Positions 1 through 6,626 of a stretch of 7,668 bases of DNA are shown here, piece by piece; positions within the stretch are counted from its first letter, which is position 1, and each line of letters opens with the position of its first letter. The stretch is from Alkalibaculum bacchi (GTDB lineage Bacteria; Bacillota; Clostridia; Eubacteriales; Alkalibacteraceae). Location of the stretch: assembly GCF_937875145.1 (NCBI RefSeq), contig NZ_CALNCS010000077.1, positions 1 to 7,668 of the forward strand, written 5' to 3'. The translations under genes were made by a program, and so were the position numbers. Under the pieces are notes generated by a model, which worked only from the letters and a program-made list of their open reading frames with translations, was not told the DNA's origin and did not search any database.

Positions 1-413
1 AGAAAAAGTGTCATAAAAAATTTGTTATTTGTGACAACTACCTTGACAACCACCGCATCCGAATCAACTAATTTACACGCTTTTCGAATAGTGTACATAC
101 ACCCACCGCTAGCTGCGTGTTTCCATTTAGTACCCCACTTATCCCAATTGAATCGAGAGATATGTTGGAAATATCCTCCTCCACTTCCTATCCCATATTT
201 ATTATCCCTGTTTATGTTGGGTGCCCAATATGTATTTATTACAAATGTAACTTTATACTCATTACCTGGTCCACAATAAGTCACAAATGTATTGTGACCG
301 TTAGATGGATTGAATCCTGTCATAAATAAATATTGACCATCCCTTACTGTAAATGCAACACCGAGATCAGTAACTTGTTGAGTTGGTCCATCATAGATAA
401 AAGTATCTGCCAT
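1..413 (-). CDS. Unrecognised aromatic- and glycine-rich protein, 5' part only (runs off the window)
   Basis: The complementary strand is open from an ATG at 413 down to base 1 with no stop, giving at least 138 residues; the C-terminus lies outside the window. The start is secure: AAAAAGGAGGTG sits 5 bases ahead of the ATG. The protein begins MADTFIYDGP and has no signal peptide or membrane segment in the visible part. It is rich in Gly, Asn, Thr and aromatics (TYWAPN near residue 61, NWDKWGTKW near 89) with alternating hydrophobic stretches that suggest beta structure. It has three cysteines, at about 47, 105 and 113. I do not recognise a family, and no function is assigned. It is transcribed divergently from the large cell-wall protein at 561, and the two probably share regulation. 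The opposite strand also has open frames here, but they lack ribosome binding sites and I treat them as shadows. Confidence 0.75.
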   Translation of the reverse strand, partial: MADTFIYDGPTQQVTDLGVAFTVRDGQYLFMTGFNPSNGHNTFVTYCGPGNEYKVTFVINTYWAPNINRDNKYGIGSGGGYFQHISRFNWDKWGTKWKHAASGGCMYTIRKACKLVDSDAVVVKVVVTNNKFFMTLF

Positions 414-464
414 TTTTGCACCTCCTTTTTAAATTCATATTCTCTTGTTTCTATTTTATGTTTA

Positions 465-493
465 AAATTATGGTAAAGAATCTTTAATTGTAA
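465..493 (-). promoter_or_regulatory. Possible promoter of the leftward unknown gene
   Basis: On the complementary strand TTACAA (493-488) is followed after 17 bases by TAATTT (470-465). Each box matches the sigma-A consensus at four of six positions. The -35 box lies on the same bases as the candidate -35 of the rightward gene, so the two promoters would be back to back. The call is weak because this stretch is AT-rich throughout. Confidence 0.3.
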
Positions 494-500
494 CCATAAT
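467..500. promoter_or_regulatory. Inverted repeat between divergent genes, candidate shared operator
   Basis: Perfect 8-base arms ATTATGGT (467-474) and ACCATAAT (493-500) are separated by 18 bases, with arm centres 26 bases apart. A second small palindrome, AAAGAATCTTT (475-485), lies inside. The repeat covers the predicted -35 boxes of both divergent promoters. This is where a dimeric regulator acting on both genes would be expected. No regulator gene lies next to it in the window, so the regulator is unknown. Confidence 0.4.
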
Positions 501-518
501 CAAAATAGCGCATATAAT
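488..518 (+). promoter_or_regulatory. Possible promoter of the rightward cell-wall protein
   Basis: A perfect TATAAT at 513-518 is preceded by TTGTAA at 488-493. The 19-base spacer is longer than the ideal 17. A second option is the extended -10 TGTTATAAA at 523-531, which has no good -35. Either would give a short leader before the ATG at 561. Confidence 0.4.
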
Positions 519-560
519 AAACTGTTATAAAAATTACAAAAGGAGAATTAAAAAAACAAT

Positions 561-2762
561 ATGAGTATTAAAAATATAGACGATATAAATGATATAAAAG
601 TTTATGAAGTTCAAGATTGGCTTAATTCTACCTATCTTGGTAGATATGGATATAATTATATTAAACCTGATGGGAATACAGGTTGGAAAACAATTCGCGC
701 ATTAATTAGAGCATTACAAATTGAACTAGGAATAAGTGAGCCATCAGATAATTTTGGAAATCAGACTATGGCTGCTTGCCCAACGCTTTCTATAGATTCG
801 AATCAATCATTAATTGTTGACAGTAACATTGTAAGAATTTTACAAGGTGCTATGTTTTGCAAAGGGTATAGCCCTGGAGATGTAACAGGTAATTTTGATC
901 TTGGAACAAAAGAAGGAATTATACGAATACAAATAGATGCAAGTATTGCAGCAGATGGTGTGGTGACACCACTTTTATTTAAATCTTTATTGACAATGGA
1001 CGCTTATGTATTACTCCCTGGAGGAGATCCTAATGTTCGAACAATTCAAAGAAATTTAAATAGAGACTATTTCCCCAATATAGGAGATTTAATCTCCTGT
1101 GACGGAATATACGGAAGAACAACGTGTAAAGCAATGATTATGGCCGTTCAATTTGAAGGTGCGATATCTGTTGATGGTATATGGGGCCCAGCGACTCAAG
1201 CTTCTTTACCTACTTTGACTTACGGCAGCACTCGAAGAACTTATAATTATATTTTGCAATACGCCTTATATGCAAATGGTTTTAATCCAAACGGTTTTGA
1301 TGGTTCCTTTGGTAACGGATGCAGGACAGCAGTAAAGGCGTTTCAAGAATTTTGTGCATTAACTATTGATGGATCTGTAGGGCCTCAAACATGGGCTTCT
1401 TTAATGATTAGTAAAGGAGATGTAAATAGAAGTGCTACGGCATGTGATTGCAGTTCAACTGTAACCCCTGCCAGGGCAGTTACTCTCTATAATTCTGGAT
1501 ATAGAATTGTTGGTAGATATTTAACCGGAGGGTGGAAGGAGATTCATCCCGGTGAATTAGATACTATTTTTGATGCCGGATTGAAAATCTTCCCGATATA
1601 TCAAACATCAAGTAATAGTGCAAGCTATTTTAATTATAAAAGGGGAGCTGTTGATGCAGTAAAAGCTGTAATTGCAGCAAAAAAATATGGCTTTAAATCT
1701 AATACCATCATTTATTTTGCTGTGGATTTCGATGCTTTAGATCATCATGTAACGAATGATATTTTACCCTATTTCCGTGGAATTCGTGACCAGTTCACCA
1801 CTATGAATTATAAATATAGAATTGGTATTTATGGGCCAAGAAATGTATGCTCCAGAGTAGGAAATGCGGGATACTCTGTTAGCAGTTTTGTAGCAGATAT
1901 GTCTACCGGATTTAGCGGTAATTTAGGATATCCATTACCATCAGATTGGAATTTTGATCAAATTCTTGAATATTCAATTGGGAATGGTGATGGTCAGATT
2001 GCAATCGATAAAAACATTTGCAGAGGACACTACACTGGAGAAAGTAGTGTAAATGAGCCTGAAGGTTCCACTGAAGCAGATATGATAGCTCTTGTAAATA
2101 ATCTTGATGGGATGACAAATAGATTAGGTATCACTTTTACTTCACCAAGTTTGGAAGTTCCCATAATAACTTCTCCGATTATAGATATAAAAGCAGGTTT
2201 TTCTATATCCAATACTTTTGTTGAAGGTGATGGGATTTCTGTTACCGTTCAAAATGGAGAAATAATTAGCGCAGGTTCTAATGTATTTGACGTTTTTGGC
2301 GCTTTTGGGGTGGATTCTGCAACATTGGGAGGTATCCTTTCTTCTTGGGAAGGAATAGATTTTAAGATTAGCATGCAAACTACAGCAAATAGCTTTAAGA
2401 TAAATTTAATTAATCAATTCAATGCCGAACATTTTAGTGGCATCGGGTATGTCACAGAAAAGTTAATTATTGAATTTAAAAATCTAGATGCAGCTGTTTT
2501 AGAAACACAATTAGCAGATGCATATGATAAAATACTAGAATGGATAGAAGATAATTCAGATTTAGTTATAGGTGTAGTTGTAGGTATACTAATAGTTGCA
2601 GGTGTTGCGGTAATTTTTGGGATATTAGGTATAAGTATTCTATCTATATTAGCAGCATTAGGATCAGCAATCTCACAAGGAGTAGCGACTTTTGGAGTCA
2701 TTATAATTTTTATGATATTATTTACAGATAAAATACTTGATCTAATAAGAAATAATACGTGA
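561..2762 (+). CDS. Cell-wall protein: four peptidoglycan-binding-like repeats, DUF1906 glycoside-hydrolase-like domain, hydrophobic C-terminal tail
   Basis: This 733-residue protein is modular. Four repeats of the PG_binding_1 type lie at about 13-75, 84-145, 157-217 and 226-284. The last two are clearest, with DGIWGPATQASL and DGSVGPQTWASL endings. Residues about 293-493 resemble the DUF1906 (Rv2525c-like glycoside-hydrolase-like) fold. It shows YRIVGRYLTGG near 314, IIYFAVDFDA with acidic D389 and D391, GIYGPRN near 422, FDQILEY near 465 and IDKN near 482. In that family this fold is related to GH25 lysozymes, but enzymatic activity is not well established. Residues 500-660 match nothing I know. 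About 667-722 is strongly hydrophobic, enough for two membrane helices. There is no N-terminal signal peptide. The likely role is binding and perhaps cutting or remodelling cell wall; the delivery route is unclear. The AGGAG site (541-545) is 15 bases from the ATG, unusually far, but no closer in-frame start exists. Ten cysteines are present. Confidence 0.88.
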   Translation: MSIKNIDDINDIKVYEVQDWLNSTYLGRYGYNYIKPDGNTGWKTIRALIRALQIELGISEPSDNFGNQTMAACPTLSIDSNQSLIVDSNIVRILQGAMFCKGYSPGDVTGNFDLGTKEGIIRIQIDASIAADGVVTPLLFKSLLTMDAYVLLPGGDPNVRTIQRNLNRDYFPNIGDLISCDGIYGRTTCKAMIMAVQFEGAISVDGIWGPATQASLPTLTYGSTRRTYNYILQYALYANGFNPNGFDGSFGNGCRTAVKAFQEFCALTIDGSVGPQTWASLMISKGDVNRSATACDCSSTVTPARAVTLYNSGYRIVGRYLTGGWKEIHPGELDTIFDAGLKIFPIYQTSSNSASYFNYKRGAVDAVKAVIAAKKYGFKSNTIIYFAVDFDALDHHVTNDILPYFRGIRDQFTTMNYKYRIGIYGPRNVCSRVGNAGYSVSSFVADMSTGFSGNLGYPLPSDWNFDQILEYSIGNGDGQIAIDKNICRGHYTGESSVNEPEGSTEADMIALVNNLDGMTNRLGITFTSPSLEVPIITSPIIDIKAGFSISNTFVEGDGISVTVQNGEIISAGSNVFDVFGAFGVDSATLGGILSSWEGIDFKISMQTTANSFKINLINQFNAEHFSGIGYVTEKLIIEFKNLDAAVLETQLADAYDKILEWIEDNSDLVIGVVVGILIVAGVAVIFGILGISILSILAALGSAISQGVATFGVIIIFMILFTDKILDLIRNNT

Positions 2763-2763
2763 A

Positions 2764-2791
2764 AAAATGGAGGATATATATCCTCCATTTT
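2764..2791. terminator. Bidirectional terminator between convergent genes
   Basis: This is a perfect 28-base palindrome whose core GGAGGATAT/ATATCCTCC is flanked by AAAAT and ATTTT. It starts two bases after the stop codon of the rightward gene. It overlaps the stop codon of the leftward YcxB-like gene at 2790-2792. Leftward transcripts would end in six U residues after the stem. Rightward ones have only four before an A-tract, so termination is probably stronger leftward. Confidence 0.8.
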
Positions 2792-3356
2792 AAAAAAAAA
2801 TATATCCTTTATACTTTAAATCATTAGGGAAATTTTTGTTTAATTCCAAATTGGAATAATTCATAATAACTTCGACAAGTTTACTTATTTTTTTTAAGTG
2901 TTCTGTATTACTTGTGGACACATATATAATCTCATCGGAAAGAGTACGAATAATGAGATAATTATCAATAAGATGCAAATCGTAGATTGCCTCCCATAGA
3001 AATATTTTGGTGGCATAATCTGTTTTTATTTGAATGGACTTCTCAGTAAGAAGTAATTCAGTTTTTGAAAATGTGTTTTTGTAAATATCTGAATTAAATA
3101 CTCTCAATAGATTTCTTCTTACTTTTCTTTTATACATATTAGATAAAAAATTTCTTGTCAAAAAAGCGGCAATAATCATACAGATCAGTGCAATTCTTAT
3201 GGCCATAGAAAAAGCAATCGTAAAACAAATAAAAAAAACAATGCTGAAGACTATATAAAGGTATTTTATATATTTTTTTAAAGTAATTAAACTAAAAATA
3301 TATTTACAATGAAAATCTAAGAAATCACTTTTATTCACTTCATAAGTAATAATCAA
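2790..3356 (-). CDS. YcxB-like membrane protein (downstream member of a tandem pair)
   Basis: This is a small membrane protein of about 188 residues. A short N-terminal segment (ITYEVNKSDFLDFHCKY) is followed by two hydrophobic helices at about 31-49 and 52-68. A basic stretch (YKRKVRRN) comes next, then a soluble C-terminal domain with the ISxEGI-like and W-centred strand pattern of YcxB-like proteins (LLTEKSIQIKT, then FLWEAIYDLHLIDNYLIIRT). The family has no established function; topology suggests a membrane anchor with a cytoplasmic PH-like or beta domain. The start is ambiguous. AAAGGGGTGAT overlaps GTG (3365) and ATG (3362). The TTG at 3356 is 8 bases from GGGG and gives an N-terminus matching its neighbour, so I prefer it. 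The gene is the second cistron of a two-gene operon, its ribosome binding site lying just after the stop of the upstream paralogue. It ends in the palindromic terminator. Confidence 0.75.
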   Translation of the reverse strand: MIITYEVNKSDFLDFHCKYIFSLITLKKYIKYLYIVFSIVFFICFTIAFSMAIRIALICMIIAAFLTRNFLSNMYKRKVRRNLLRVFNSDIYKNTFSKTELLLTEKSIQIKTDYATKIFLWEAIYDLHLIDNYLIIRTLSDEIIYVSTSNTEHLKKISKLVEVIMNYSNLELNKNFPNDLKYKGYIFF

Positions 3357-3371
3357 TATCATCACCCCTTT

Positions 3372-3905
3372 TTATCCAAATACTAAATCCGGCATCACTT
3401 TAAGGACTCGTATGTCTGTATTTGCTTGGATTTTGTCGATGATTTCTTTGCGTAAACTTTCGCTAAGGCTATCTCTCCCTAAAAAAATAAATTCACGCAT
3501 AAATGTTTCAATATAAATATTGCCATCTACCATGTGTATCATTTTCAGAGCATTCCACTTATAGTGAACTTCACATAGACTCGTCATAGTTTTAATGCCT
3601 TCATTGCTAATAATGAAAGTTGTATTACAAAAATAATTATCAAAGATTTTCAGTGAATATAATTTTTTGATATTTGCTTTATAAGAATCCGATACCACCA
3701 AGGGAACAATGATAAAACAGCAAATCAAAAACAAGGCTATTATTATTGGAAAATACGGGACGCCGCTGGCTAAGATCATAATCGCAAATAAGGTTAAAAA
3801 TAAATTTATAGTAATAATCCATGCTATAAAGTGAGGCGTTTTCTTATAATGCTTTATAAAAAATCGAATCAATTCTTCCCTGAATAATTGATATTCAAAC
3901 TCTAT
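3372..3905 (-). CDS. YcxB-like membrane protein (upstream member of a tandem pair), probable ATA start
   Basis: This is a paralogue of the next gene with the same plan: a short N-terminal strand segment, two hydrophobic helices, then a soluble domain with IISNEGIKTMT and YKWNALKMIHMVDGNIYIET. These align with LLTEKSIQIKT and FLWEAIYDLHLIDNYLIIRT of the neighbour. No in-frame ATG precedes the first helix. The simple reading starts at TTG (3872), giving 166 residues and only a weak AGGGA site. Reading upstream, the frame stays open and coding-like (IEFEYQLFREEL) to AAGGAGGAG. AGGAGG at 3919-3914 lies 8 bases before an ATA at 3905, giving about 177 residues. The extra residues match the family's usual N-terminus and the paralogue's TYEVNKSDFLDF. 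I therefore annotate the ATA start; ATT at 3911 is another option. Function is unknown. The pair may act as a heteromeric membrane complex, which is inference. Confidence 0.72.
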   Translation of the reverse strand: MEFEYQLFREELIRFFIKHYKKTPHFIAWIITINLFLTLFAIMILASGVPYFPIIIALFLICCFIIVPLVVSDSYKANIKKLYSLKIFDNYFCNTTFIISNEGIKTMTSLCEVHYKWNALKMIHMVDGNIYIETFMREFIFLGRDSLSESLRKEIIDKIQANTDIRVLKVMPDLVFG

Positions 3906-3920
3906 CTTAATCTCCTCCTT

Positions 3921-3943
3921 TATATACTATATACACTATATAT
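3921..3943 (-). repeat. Tandem TATATAGT repeats upstream of the YcxB-like pair
   Basis: On the complementary strand TATATAGTG is followed directly by TATATAGTA and TATA. The repeats lie between the predicted -10 box and the ribosome binding site, in the leader or at the transcription start. They could be a regulator site or simply AT-rich low complexity. Confidence 0.35.
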
Positions 3944-3969
3944 TTTATGTTACTTTTCCAAAAGTACAA
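3942..3969 (-). promoter_or_regulatory. Promoter-like sequence of the YcxB-like pair with a dyad in the spacer
   Basis: On the complementary strand TTGTAC (3969-3964) and TAAAAT (3947-3942) are separated by 16 bases. A 16-base dyad, TACTTTT-CC-AAAAGTA (3951-3966, plus strand), fills the spacer and enters the -35 box. A repressor binding there would block the polymerase. The -10 matches the consensus at five of six positions, the -35 at three. Confidence 0.4.
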
Positions 3970-4110
3970 TGGTAATGAACTAGCTATGCAATCGATATCA
4001 AATCAAGCGCTAGCGTGTTATTTACAATTGCGTAGCGGGCAAAGGGGGGAGCCTTTGTATTTACTCGCCTTAATGTAGTCTATGTTTTAAGTCTTCTAAT
4101 GCTGTTTACC
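3970..4110. other. Non-coding stretch downstream of the aminotransferase gene
   Basis: I see no gene here. It is slightly richer in GC than its surroundings and contains AGCGCTAGCG and GCGTAGCGGGC. A short hairpin CAAAGG-GGGGAG-CCTTTG (4040-4057) is present. The hairpin is not followed by a clear U-tract on either strand, so it is at best a weak terminator for the leftward aminotransferase gene. The stretch may be a decayed intergenic repeat. Confidence 0.3.
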
Positions 4111-5316
4111 TCACGCTTTTACTCCTTGTTTTATAAAGCTTTCAATTCGATCCAAACCTTTTTTGATTTCTTCTAAGCTGGTTGCATAGGATAATCTAAT
4201 ATGAGTATCTAAACCAAAAGCAATACCAGGAACTACAGCAACTTTTTCGTCTTCTAACAAGGTGTCAGCAAGTTCTAATGAGCTGTGAACTGATTTTCCA
4301 TTGTAGCTCTTTCCAAAAAGTCCTGACACATTGATAAATACATAAAAAGCACCTTCAGGATAAATATACGTCAACGGTTTCATTTCATCTAAACGAGAAA
4401 TCATATATTTACGCCTTATATCGTATTCATCAAACATTTTTTGAAGAACACTTTCCTCACATTGCAAAGCGCCAAGAGCTGCATACTGAGTAATAGAAGA
4501 GGGATGAGATACAGCATGACCTTGTATAATGCCCATTGCTTTGATGACCTCTTTATTCGCTGCTGCATAACCTAAACGCCAACCAGTCATAGCGTAACTT
4601 TTACTCATTCCATTAATGATGATTGTAAGTTTTTTTATTTCAGGATTGATTTCAGCTATACTTACATGAAGATTACCATCATATATGAGTCTTTCATAGA
4701 TTTCATCAGATACCACATAAATACTGTTTTCTACAGCGATCTTTGCAATTCCTTCTAATTCTTCTCTTGAATAAATAGCTCCTACGGGATTACTAGGGCT
4801 ATTTAATAAAATGGCTTTTGTCTTATCTGTTATAGCCTCTTTTAATTCGTCTACAGTAATCTTAAAATTATTAGCTTCTTTTGTTTCAATAATGACTGGT
4901 TTCCCGCCTGCGATTTTAATAATTTCAGGATAACTCACCCAGTAAGGAGCAGCTAAAATGACTTCTTCGCCAGAATCTAGAATAGCTTGAAATGCTGTTG
5001 ATAAGCTATGTTTTGCACCGCTATTGGTGATGATTTGATCTGGTGTATAATCGAGATGGTTGTCTTTTTTTAGTTTTTCACAGATTCCTTGTCTCAGCTC
5101 TAGTAGTCCTGCAACAGGAGTATATTTGCTTTTTCCCGCTTCGATGGCAGCAATACCAGCTTCTTTTGCAGAGTCAGGAGTGTCAAAATCGGGCTCTCCT
5201 ACACCAAATGCAACAACATCATAACCTTGCTTATTGAGCTGATTTGCTTTAGCTGTAATGGCTAATGTCATTGATGGTTGAATACTTTTTACTTTATCAG
5301 ATATCATGTTTTTCAT
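4111..5316 (-). CDS. aspC: Aspartate aminotransferase, class I, subgroup-I (AspB/AspC-like), PLP-dependent
   Basis: This 401-residue cytoplasmic enzyme exchanges amino groups between aspartate and 2-oxoglutarate, giving oxaloacetate and glutamate; prephenate or other amino acids are possible side substrates. The family residues are all visible. GVGEPDFDTP near 38 binds substrate, and Y125-W126 stack on PLP. N176 lies in NSPSNPVGA, and D204 and Y207 in SDEIYERL. The PLP-forming lysine K239 is in GMSKSYAMTGWRLGY, with R247 in the same motif. R374 in HIRLSYA binds the substrate alpha-carboxylate. Length is normal for the family. The ATG at 5316 has GGAGGG about 7 bases upstream. It follows the PadR regulator gene by 15 bases with no separate promoter, so it is the last gene of the PHP-padR-aminotransferase operon. 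Exact substrate cannot be told from sequence because this family is broad. Confidence 0.93.
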   Translation of the reverse strand: MKNMISDKVKSIQPSMTLAITAKANQLNKQGYDVVAFGVGEPDFDTPDSAKEAGIAAIEAGKSKYTPVAGLLELRQGICEKLKKDNHLDYTPDQIITNSGAKHSLSTAFQAILDSGEEVILAAPYWVSYPEIIKIAGGKPVIIETKEANNFKITVDELKEAITDKTKAILLNSPSNPVGAIYSREELEGIAKIAVENSIYVVSDEIYERLIYDGNLHVSIAEINPEIKKLTIIINGMSKSYAMTGWRLGYAAANKEVIKAMGIIQGHAVSHPSSITQYAALGALQCEESVLQKMFDEYDIRRKYMISRLDEMKPLTYIYPEGAFYVFINVSGLFGKSYNGKSVHSSLELADTLLEDEKVAVVPGIAFGLDTHIRLSYATSLEEIKKGLDRIESFIKQGVKA

Positions 5317-5331
5317 TTTAACCCTCCACCA

Positions 5332-5703
5332 TTATGTATAAATTTCTTTTTTAAAACTCTCAAGAATGTCAATTGAATCATTAATCAGCCCTTGATAGTT
5401 CTTTTTTAAAATTTTATAATATTTTGCCCCTTCTTCAGTGATCTTATAGTATCTAGTAGACCTCTTCACGGGATCACTCCACCAACCTACAATATAACCT
5501 TCGTCTTCTAGTTGTCTAAGAAGTGGATAAATCATTCCAGGGCTAGGTGCCCATTTTTCATGAAGTTTAAGTGAAATATTGTCGATGATTTGATTGCCAT
5601 ACATGTAATTTTTACTTAACATATTTAGTATCAATAGTTTAACCATTGCTGTAATGCTTATTTTAAAAATCGCATTTCGATTTCTATCGTTTTTTAATGC
5701 CAT
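5332..5703 (-). CDS. PadR-family transcriptional regulator
   Basis: This is a 123-residue DNA-binding protein of the small PadR class. The winged helix is clear: LLILNMLSKNYMYGNQIID (about 23-41), then the recognition region SPGMIYPLLRQLEDEGYI (54-71), and the wing KRSTRYYKITEEG (80-92). A C-terminal helix of about 30 residues follows for dimerisation. Such proteins usually repress their own operon and one or a few targets, and are relieved by small molecules. It begins 4 bases after the PHP gene's stop. Its AAAGGTGAT ribosome binding site overlaps that stop, so translation is probably coupled. The aminotransferase follows after 15 bases. The protein has about 10 extra N-terminal residues (MALKNDRNRN) before the fold. 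A candidate binding dyad lies in the leader of the operon at 6552-6562. The effector is unknown. Confidence 0.9.
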   Translation of the reverse strand: MALKNDRNRNAIFKISITAMVKLLILNMLSKNYMYGNQIIDNISLKLHEKWAPSPGMIYPLLRQLEDEGYIVGWWSDPVKRSTRYYKITEEGAKYYKILKKNYQGLINDSIDILESFKKEIYT

Positions 5704-5707
5704 TTTA

Positions 5708-6523
5708 TCACCTTTTTTCTTTTAACTTTTCTACGTAGGTATAGGGTATTTTTACAGAGCCAATAAAAGGGTAATCATTGGAATTTCCAGAGTGATTATC
5801 AGAACCACCAGTAATAAGTAAATTGTTTTCTTTTGTGATTTGGTAATACTCTCTTATCTGCACAGAATTATTCTTTGGATGATAAACTTCTATGCCATCT
5901 ATTTTCATATGGAGAATTTGATTTATAAGATCTTGGTTTTTAATAAGACCAGGATGAGCCAGTACAGATAAACCATTGGCATTTTTAATTTCTTTGATGG
6001 CATCCATTGTAATGAGTTTATATCGTTCAACATAAGTAGCTGTTCCAGGAGTCAAGTATTTTTCAAATGCTTCATTTATACTATGAACTAGCCTCATCTT
6101 AATGAGCAAACGAGCAAAATGAGGTCTTCCAACAGAATCCCCTTGACTTATTTTTGATAGTTCTTGTCTATCAATATGGATTCCTACAGAGCTAAATTTT
6201 TCGATCATTTTATTTGCTCTCTCAAGGCGATGGCTTTGCGTACTTTGAATAAACTGAGCAAAATCTTTGTTTTCTAAATCAAATAAATACCCTAAAATAT
6301 GAATTTCTTCCCCTTGGTGTATAGTACTTAATTCGATTCCTGGAATGACCTCCAAAGAACCTTTATTAGGGGATTGTACTGCCTCTATAGTACCAGAAAC
6401 CGTATCGTGATCCGTTATTGAAATGGCTTTTAGATTTCGGTTTTTAGCGTGCTCAATAATCTCTTCTACACTCAGTTTTCCATCTGAATGAATAGAATGC
6501 ATGTGTAAATCCGCATAATGCAT
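5708..6523 (-). CDS. PHP-domain phosphoesterase (YciV/TrpH-like nucleotide phosphatase or RNase AM type)
   Basis: This 271-residue cytoplasmic enzyme carries the full PHP metal-binding set. Visible motifs are DLHMHSIHSDG (H7, H9, D14), TDHD (D38, H39, D40), PGIELS (E64), H75 in HILGYL, H135 in GRPHFARLL, H190 in LAHPGL, H215 in EVYHP, and D242 and H244 in GGSDNHSG. These ligands hold a three-metal centre. Characterised relatives (E. coli YciV/RNase AM, Chromobacterium 3',5'-nucleotide phosphatase) hydrolyse pAp-type 3',5'-bisphosphates or trim RNA 5' ends. The insertion between E64 and H190 matches that subgroup. The ATG at 6523 has AAGGAG 8 bases upstream. It is the first gene of an operon with padR and the aminotransferase and lies 103 bases downstream of the ymdB-like gene. 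Its substrate is inferred from family membership only. It could instead be histidinol-phosphatase-like, but the motif set favours YciV. Confidence 0.9.
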   Translation of the reverse strand: MHYADLHMHSIHSDGKLSVEEIIEHAKNRNLKAISITDHDTVSGTIEAVQSPNKGSLEVIPGIELSTIHQGEEIHILGYLFDLENKDFAQFIQSTQSHRLERANKMIEKFSSVGIHIDRQELSKISQGDSVGRPHFARLLIKMRLVHSINEAFEKYLTPGTATYVERYKLITMDAIKEIKNANGLSVLAHPGLIKNQDLINQILHMKIDGIEVYHPKNNSVQIREYYQITKENNLLITGGSDNHSGNSNDYPFIGSVKIPYTYVEKLKEKR

Positions 6524-6551
6524 AATTAATTCTCCTTACTTAGAACTTACA

Positions 6552-6562
6552 ACATAGAATGT
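6552..6562. promoter_or_regulatory. Dyad in the PHP leader, candidate PadR site
   Basis: ACAT-AGA-ATGT forms an 11-base dyad just downstream of the predicted transcription start of the PHP operon. Direct repeats TAGAACTTAC (6541-6550) and TAGAACTACT (6562-6571) flank it. PadR proteins typically bind ATGT/ACAT dyads and repress their own operon. The spacing here differs from the classic ATGT-N8-ACAT, so the link is inference. Confidence 0.3.
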
Positions 6563-6585
6563 AGAACTACTACGCTGATTTGAAT

Positions 6586-6594
6586 ATTATAACA
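6586..6594 (-). promoter_or_regulatory. Extended -10 promoter of the PHP-padR-aminotransferase operon
   Basis: The complementary strand reads TGTTATAAT (6594-6586), a perfect -10 box with the TG extension. No good -35 lies 17 bases upstream, which is common for extended -10 promoters. It lies between the ymdB-like stop and the PHP start and would give a leader of about 55 bases. Confidence 0.6.
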
Positions 6595-6626
6595 CAAATG
6601 ATAAATACTTCCCATTAGTTAAACCG

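Noticed and set aside
22..329. Open frames on the plus strand at the left end
   Set aside because: They lie antisense to the leftward unknown gene, which has a near-perfect ribosome binding site, and have none themselves.
1912..2788. Open frames antisense to the 3' half of the DUF1906 gene
   Set aside because: They overlap a long, domain-supported gene, lack ribosome binding sites and have no recognisable domains.
5043..5237. Plus-strand frame inside the aminotransferase gene
   Set aside because: It is a shadow of a full-length, well-conserved enzyme.
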